Origin: Streptococcus ruminantium
GTDB taxonomy: Bacteria; Bacillota; Bacilli; Lactobacillales; Streptococcaceae
NCBI RefSeq assembly: GCF_003609975.1
Contig: NZ_AP018400.1
Location: 1,934,501-1,998,500 of the forward strand
DNA length: 64,000 nt
Reading direction: 5' to 3'
Shown here: piece by piece, positions 60,049-64,000 of the stretch
Layout: each line of letters starts with the position of its first letter
Numbering within the stretch: position 1 is the first letter of the stretch
Notes under the pieces: generated by a model
Seen by the model: only the letters and a program-made list of their open reading frames with translations
Database searches by the model: none
What the model was told of the DNA's origin: nothing
Translations under genes and position numbers: made by a program

Positions 60049-60945
60049 CTATAGTTCCATCCTTTCCTCTAATTCTTTTAAGGTCTGCCCCTGTTTATTC
60101 TTCCAATCCGTTCTCCCATTGGTATGCATACCTAAAACAAAGGCCGCTGCATAGGAAGGACTGTTAAATAATTGATTTTCTTGTAAAATACCATCTTTTA
60201 TGACAAAGGTTTCTTGTAATTGCTGACGAAGTTTTTGAATCGTTGTCGGAATTTTTGGAGAATCAATCTGTTCGATCATGCTACCTTTCAGCACTACAAA
60301 ACCTTCCGTTGTCTGCTGACACCTAGCCATAATTTCCAAGTTCGATTTTTTACTTTTTCGTTTTAAAAATAACTGGTGGTTGCCACTAGAATCATCTAAC
60401 ACTTCTTGTCTAACAACAGGTACAAACAAGCGATAGCCCAAAGTCCCGATAATGATAAGAGTATTATCAACGACTTCATCTAATTCCGATTGTTTTTCCT
60501 CGGTCACATTCCCTAGATTAGGTTCATTACTATTTCTAACAATGAAACGAGCAGCTTCTTTAGCAAGTTGAGTCAACCGATTCTCCAAGTAACTGATTTC
60601 TGTCGGACCAAAAGAATTATTCTGTGTCGTCAGGATGACGACATCACTAAAATAGTTCGAATGATCATCTCTCGTATGTTCTTGAATCCGTCTCAAAATA
60701 CCATCACCATTTTTTCGCGTTGTAGCTTGTCCAATATAAACTAAATCTTTCTGTCTATTTTCATCACGACCAAACAAGAAATAAATGCCACTTTGCTTCA
60801 TTTCGGAACGATTTTTCAAGTCAGCTAATTGCAATCTTGGTATTTTATAAACAACCCCAGTCCAATTAGACAGAGTACATTTCATTTTTCCTGTGACATC
60901 ACCATCCATCAGGAACATGTTAATATTCTTGCTACGTTTCATCAT
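60049..60945 (-). CDS. GIY-YIG nuclease-domain protein with DUF4357-like C-terminus
   Basis: A protein of about 298 residues of unknown role. [20 protein letters not shown] (about 55-75) and [10 protein letters not shown] form a GIY-YIG-type nuclease core; a DUF4357-like region ([40 protein letters not shown]) ends it. The open frame continues upstream to 61044, but those 33 residues match the tail of an acetyltransferase. The ATG at 60945 ([16 protein letters not shown]) with AAGG 7 nt upstream is therefore preferred. It is an accessory gene wedged between prmA and a broken gene, so horizontal acquisition is possible. Confidence 0.75.
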   Translation of the reverse strand: MMKRSKNINMFLMDGDVTGKMKCTLSNWTGVVYKIPRLQLADLKNRSEMKQSGIYFLFGRDENRQKDLVYIGQATTRKNGDGILRRIQEHTRDDHSNYFSDVVILTTQNNSFGPTEISYLENRLTQLAKEAARFIVRNSNEPNLGNVTEEKQSELDEVVDNTLIIIGTLGYRLFVPVVRQEVLDDSSGNHQLFLKRKSKKSNLEIMARCQQTTEGFVVLKGSMIEQIDSPKIPTTIQKLRQQLQETFVIKDGILQENQLFNSPSYAAAFVLGMHTNGRTDWKNKQGQTLKELEERMEL

Positions 60946-61243
60946 TTCCTCACCTTTACGCTTTTCCATATATACCAAATCCATGCCCTCTTGCACAGGA
61001 TCTGTATGAGTTAGCTGGTATCCACATGCTTCATAGAGCTTCACCAGCCCCCATTTTGAAAATCGGATTCCCTCAAAACATCATCATATGGTAAGAACTA
61101 TATAGACGAAAAATTTTTCCTCTATTCGTTCACGAGTTTCCAAATAAGAATTACCTGAGTCATGGTACTTGTCATAGAGAGATTTGCTGAATCGCTTCAA
61201 TAATATCCCAATCGGATCGTTCTGCTTGAATCAATACCATCAT
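60946..61243 (-). pseudogene. Frameshifted and truncated GNAT-type acetyltransferase
   Basis: From the ATG at 61243, which overlaps the preceding stop (ATGA), frame one reads MMVLIQAERSDWDIIEAIQQ and stops at TGA. A second frame continues LYDKYHDSGNSYLETRERIEEKFF. A third frame, ending at the GIY-YIG start, gives RFSKWGLVKLYEACGYQ and GMDLVYMEKR, a typical GNAT C-terminus. The middle of the domain is missing, so the gene has suffered at least two frame changes and a deletion. Family assignment rests on the C-terminal pattern. Confidence 0.7.
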
Positions 61244-61590
61244 ACATCCACCACCCTTACTTCTATGCCAACTGCACCATACGTTTCTAATTGTTCTAGC
61301 GAATAGTAAACTTCCATATCTTCTGGCTTTACTGTCCCTACATTACTTTTCGTATAGCCGCAAGATAATAAATCCAATTCTTTATATAATTGAGTAAAAT
61401 TATCAAATACATGGATAACGAGCACTTCCATCAACAGCGTTTGCGCCCGATTCTCCGTACAATAAAAACGAATATGATCTCCAATTGCTAGTCTTTTCCG
61501 CTTTTCATCATAAAGACGTAGTTCAATGCTCTTCTGACCAGATTTCATCATTTCAAAGGGTTTTGGAGCCAATAGCATTTCATGAATCAT
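61240..61590 (-). CDS. ASCH-domain protein
   Basis: A 116-residue protein of the ASCH (PUA-like) superfamily: MLLAPKPFEMMKSGQKSIELRLYDEKRKRLAIGDHIRFYC is the conserved core, with the K-x-x-E-x-R-x-x-D pattern and GDHIRF. Such domains are thought to bind RNA or modified nucleosides. The frame is open into the upstream gene, but the ATG at 61590, 1 nt after the DUF3013 stop with GAGG upstream, is the likely start. Its stop overlaps the acetyltransferase remnant. Confidence 0.82.
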   Translation of the reverse strand: MIHEMLLAPKPFEMMKSGQKSIELRLYDEKRKRLAIGDHIRFYCTENRAQTLLMEVLVIHVFDNFTQLYKELDLLSCGYTKSNVGTVKPEDMEVYYSLEQLETYGAVGIEVRVVDV

Positions 61591-61591
61591 C

Positions 61592-62062
61592 TCAATACCT
61601 CGGATAAGGATAAAACTCACTCTCCACCAGCTCAGCCCTTCCTGCTTCAAAGGCTTGCGCATTCCACTCCATCGCAAACTCTTGGGCTTCTGGATCCACC
61701 AAGAAGTCCATGAGATCATCCAAGCCTTGATCTGCTGTATCCTTTAAAAATCTTGCAAAATAGGTCAAAAACTCAGCTGAAAAGCCTTTTTTGGCATCAA
61801 ATGGTAGGGCAACTAGATAATCTTCTGCATCAAATTGAGATTTTTCCTTGTTGTAGAAAAGGACGTACTCCTCCAAAAAAATATCCTCAGTAGATGCGGT
61901 TCCCTCATCATCTACCGTTTCAATCCCATCCGCATTTTGTGCTTCCAAGATAAAAGCCAGCTCGACAGCATGATTTTTCTTGTCCCAGTTAAGCTCATAA
62001 TCATAAGTAAAATGCTTGTCCAACACTGCCTCTAGCACATCTAAAAAGCCATGTTTTGCCAT
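61592..62062 (-). CDS. DUF3013-family protein
   Basis: A 156-residue acidic protein starting MAKHGFLDVLEAVLDKHFTYDYELNWD at the ATG at 62062, behind AGGGGAG inside the end of the MazG-like gene. It resembles the DUF3013 family of streptococci, whose function is unknown. It lies between the MazG-like gene (2-nt gap) and the ASCH gene (1-nt gap). Confidence 0.8.
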   Translation of the reverse strand: MAKHGFLDVLEAVLDKHFTYDYELNWDKKNHAVELAFILEAQNADGIETVDDEGTASTEDIFLEEYVLFYNKEKSQFDAEDYLVALPFDAKKGFSAEFLTYFARFLKDTADQGLDDLMDFLVDPEAQEFAMEWNAQAFEAGRAELVESEFYPYPRY

Positions 62063-62064
62063 GT

Positions 62065-62400
62065 TTATCTCCCCTTTTCTATATATTCCAGCAAATTGGT
62101 TTCGTGACCATATTTGACAGAAGCGCATTTGTCTTTCTCTATAATCGCCTCGGTTAAATCTAACTGATTGACAGCTGCGATAGCTACTGCGTAGTGAATG
62201 ACATCGGCCAATTCTTCAGCTAGGCGACTCGATAAATCTTCCTCCTCGCTTACCATCTTACGGCCAGCACGCTTATTGAGCAGCTCTGCTACTTCACCCA
62301 CTTCTTCCACTAATTTCATAAATAGGCTTTGTTCGGAAATTCCCATCTCATAATTGTCACGCAAGTATTCTTCCAAAACAGATACCGTCACTTGAACCAT
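62065..62400 (-). CDS. MazG-like nucleotide pyrophosphohydrolase
   Basis: A 111-residue protein of the all-alpha NTP pyrophosphatase superfamily. KLVEEVGEVAELLN (E-E-x-x-E) and EELADVIHYAVAIA (E-x-x-D) give the Mg2+-binding residues. It probably hydrolyses non-canonical nucleotides as a housecleaning enzyme. It is the first gene of the minus-strand group with DUF3013 and ASCH, divergent from rarA. Confidence 0.82.
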   Translation of the reverse strand: MVQVTVSVLEEYLRDNYEMGISEQSLFMKLVEEVGEVAELLNKRAGRKMVSEEEDLSSRLAEELADVIHYAVAIAAVNQLDLTEAIIEKDKCASVKYGHETNLLEYIEKGR

Positions 62401-62431
62401 CTTCTCCTATCCCCAACTCCTGAATTTGTAG

Positions 62432-62444
62432 TATAATGATTATA
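62432..62444. promoter_or_regulatory. Divergent overlapping -10 elements (mazG-like / rarA)
   Basis: TATAATGATTATA is a palindrome giving a TATAAT on each strand, 70 bp apart between the two start codons. The two promoters probably compete for polymerase. -35 elements are unclear on both sides. Confidence 0.5.
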
Positions 62445-62469
62445 CCATAAAAGCACAGAAAGGAAGCCT

Positions 62470-63744
62470 ATGCCAGCCAATCTCGCCCTTCGCATGCGCC
62501 CTAAATCTATTGATGATGTCATCGGTCAAGAACATCTGGTCGGTCCCGGAAAAATCATCCGTCGCATGATAGATGCCAACATGCTGTCATCCATGATTCT
62601 CTACGGTCCTCCAGGCATTGGCAAAACCTCAATTGCCTCGGCGATTGCAGGCACAACAAAATACGCCTTTCGGACATTCAATGCCACGACGGATAACCAA
62701 AAACGCCTACAGGAAATCGCTGAAGAAGCCAAATTTTCAGGTGGTCTTGTCTTACTTCTGGACGAAATCCATCGCCTCAACAAGACCAAGCAAGATTTTC
62801 TTTTACCTCTCTTGGAAAATGGAAATATCATTATGATTGGAGCCACGACAGAAAATCCCTTCTTTGCCATTCTACCTGCCATTCGTAGTCGCGTACAGAT
62901 TTTCGAGTTACAGCCCTTGGATACCAGTCATATTCGACAAGCCTTGGAAACAGCTTTGCTAGATACAGAGAGAGGCTTCGCCTTCCCCGTCACCATTGAA
63001 CCAGAAGCTCTAGATTTCCTAGCCAATGCCACCAATGGTGATTTGCGTGCTGCCTACAATTCACTGGAATTAGCCGTTCTATCCACAAAAGAAACAAATG
63101 GCAACCGCCATATTGACCTTGACGCTGTGGAAAATAGCCTACAAAAATCCTATATCAGTATGGATAAGAGTGGGGATGCTCACTATGACATCCTATCCGC
63201 CCTACAAAAATCAATTCGAGGTAGCGATGTCAATGCCAGCCTCCACTATGCTGCCCGCTTGATTGAGGCTGGAGACCTGCCTAGTTTGGCTCGCCGCTTG
63301 ACCGTCATTGCCTATGAAGACATCGGTTTAGCCAACCCAGAAGCGCAGCTCCACACGGTAACAGCCCTTGAAGCAGCACAAAAAATCGGTTTCCCAGAAG
63401 CACGGATTTTGATTGCCAACATTGTCATCGACCTTGCCCTGTCTCCCAAGTCAAATTCCGCCTATCTGGCTATGGATGCAGCTCTAGCTGATTTGCAAAA
63501 AAAGGGACATTTACCAATCCCAAACCACTTGCGGGATGGACACTACGCTGGTAGCAAAGAGTTAGGCAATGCGATTGGCTACCGCTACCCTCATTCCTAT
63601 CCGGAAAAATGGGTCAACCAACAATACCTACCTGATAAGTTACTGACTGCAAACTACTTCACTGCCAACGATACTGGAAAATATGAGCGCGCTTTAGGCA
63701 TGACCCAAGAAAAAATAAAAAATTTGAAAAAAATAAAATCGTAA
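62470..63744 (+). CDS. rarA: Replication-associated recombination protein A (AAA+ ATPase)
   Basis: A 424-residue clamp-loader-like AAA+ ATPase (RarA/MgsA, YrvN of Bacillus) that acts at stalled replication forks. Walker A is YGPPGIGKTS (near 46), Walker B LLLDEIHRL (near 99), with the sensor GATTENPFF and arginine finger in AIRSR. The C-terminal MgsA-type oligomerisation region contains EDIGLANP and HLRDGHYAGSKELGN. AGGAAG precedes the ATG. A terminator overlaps its stop codon. Confidence 0.96.
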   Translation: MPANLALRMRPKSIDDVIGQEHLVGPGKIIRRMIDANMLSSMILYGPPGIGKTSIASAIAGTTKYAFRTFNATTDNQKRLQEIAEEAKFSGGLVLLLDEIHRLNKTKQDFLLPLLENGNIIMIGATTENPFFAILPAIRSRVQIFELQPLDTSHIRQALETALLDTERGFAFPVTIEPEALDFLANATNGDLRAAYNSLELAVLSTKETNGNRHIDLDAVENSLQKSYISMDKSGDAHYDILSALQKSIRGSDVNASLHYAARLIEAGDLPSLARRLTVIAYEDIGLANPEAQLHTVTALEAAQKIGFPEARILIANIVIDLALSPKSNSAYLAMDAALADLQKKGHLPIPNHLRDGHYAGSKELGNAIGYRYPHSYPEKWVNQQYLPDKLLTANYFTANDTGKYERALGMTQEKIKNLKKIKS

Positions 63745-63779
63745 ATCCCTTGATAGAACAGGGATTTAGATTCTCTTTT
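63742..63779 (+). terminator. Terminator after rarA
   Basis: TAAATCCCT (63742-63750) pairs with AGGGATTTA (63760-63768), followed by TTCTCTTTTG. The left arm includes the rarA stop codon. Confidence 0.7.
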
Positions 63780-63847
63780 GTTGACATCGCTTACATTTTT
63801 TTGATTTTTCCTCTTGATTTTTCCAAAAAATGTGGTAATATTAAGTT

Positions 63848-64000
63848 AGAAATAAGAACTGCTGTGGTATACGAATTCATACCTATGTGTTGACCGACTA
63901 TTTTTGTATTACTAGGGAGACAAAGATCTTCTGACAGTATGCAAGCTGGCACACCCAGAAGCAACTAAGTCCGAAACGTGTCACCCACCTGCTTTTAGCG
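63848..64000 (+). ncRNA. ssrS: Probable 6S RNA, 5' part (runs off window)
   Basis: A promoter-like TTGATT (63814-63819), 16-bp spacer and TAATAT (63836-63841) follow the rarA terminator, and no coding frame follows. The sequence beyond (ACTGCTGTGGTATACG, CTAGGGAGACAAAGATC and GTCACCCACCTGCTTT) has the look of a structured RNA and resembles my recollection of streptococcal 6S RNA. B. subtilis also has a 6S gene near its rarA homologue yrvN. The 3' half is outside the window, so the closing stem cannot be tested. Confidence 0.5.

Noticed and set aside
61592..61719. Longer N-terminus for the ASCH protein (Trp-rich extension)
   Set aside because: These codons overlap the end of DUF3013 in another frame and precede a better start at 61590.
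1..64000. CRISPR array, prophage, integrative element or restriction system
   Set aside because: No direct-repeat/spacer pattern, integrase, cas, methylase or phage gene was found; the tandem repeats are all inside surface-protein genes.

Overview
The window looks like chromosomal DNA of a low-GC streptococcus, most probably Streptococcus suis. It carries an amylopullulanase of the ApuA type, a SntA-type surface nucleotidase, a TroABCD/TroR metal uptake locus, several LPXTG surface proteins, and the gene order tkt-ulaG-ulaR-ulaF-E-D-C-B-A, which I recall from pneumococcus. The species call is inference; the genus-level call is firm. No rRNA, tRNA, CRISPR array, phage or intact insertion sequence was seen.

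Layout. 1-9.0 kb: a partial transketolase gene, then the L-ascorbate (ula) regulon on the minus strand: lactonase, PRD regulator, three catabolic enzymes and the IIA, IIB and IIC PTS proteins. Two near-identical 39-bp palindromic boxes lie at the same distance from the -10 elements of ulaA and ulaG and are probably the UlaR operators. 9.2-15.4 kb: a surface-anchored amylopullulanase behind a promoter with two cre-like operators. 15.6-22.1 kb: a YfhO-family membrane protein, a GtrB-type glycosyltransferase and a collagen-adhesin-like LPXTG protein with a Thr-rich repeat stalk. This resembles the Cnm/Pgf protein-glycosylation locus of S. mutans. 22.3-26.7 kb: a LacI regulator, an amino-acid (cystine-like) ABC transporter and a CHAP-domain secreted protein.

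27.0-34.3 kb: a beta-glucoside operon (GH1 phospho-beta-glucosidase, MupG/DUF871 protein, PRD regulator, PTS IIB and IIA, DUF3284, IIC) ending in a 48-residue membrane peptide that overlaps the IIC stop codon. 34.8-42.7 kb: two convergent LPXTG genes, one with eleven tandem CnaB modules and one with a VWA domain and Pro-rich repeats, followed by about 840 bp of gene-poor DNA. 43.5-63.7 kb: mostly core genes: leuS, pepO, troABCD with divergent troR, dtd-relA, sntA, rsmE-prmA, a GIY-YIG gene beside a broken acetyltransferase, ASCH, DUF3013 and MazG-like genes, and divergent rarA. A probable 6S RNA starts after rarA and runs off the window.

How the genes work together. Most accessory modules serve carbohydrate capture under catabolite control, since cre-like sites occur at ulaA, apuA, the beta-glucoside operon and the LacI gene, or serve the cell surface. 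The most interesting candidate system is the Thr-rich adhesin with its adjacent lipid-linked-sugar glycosyltransferase pair.
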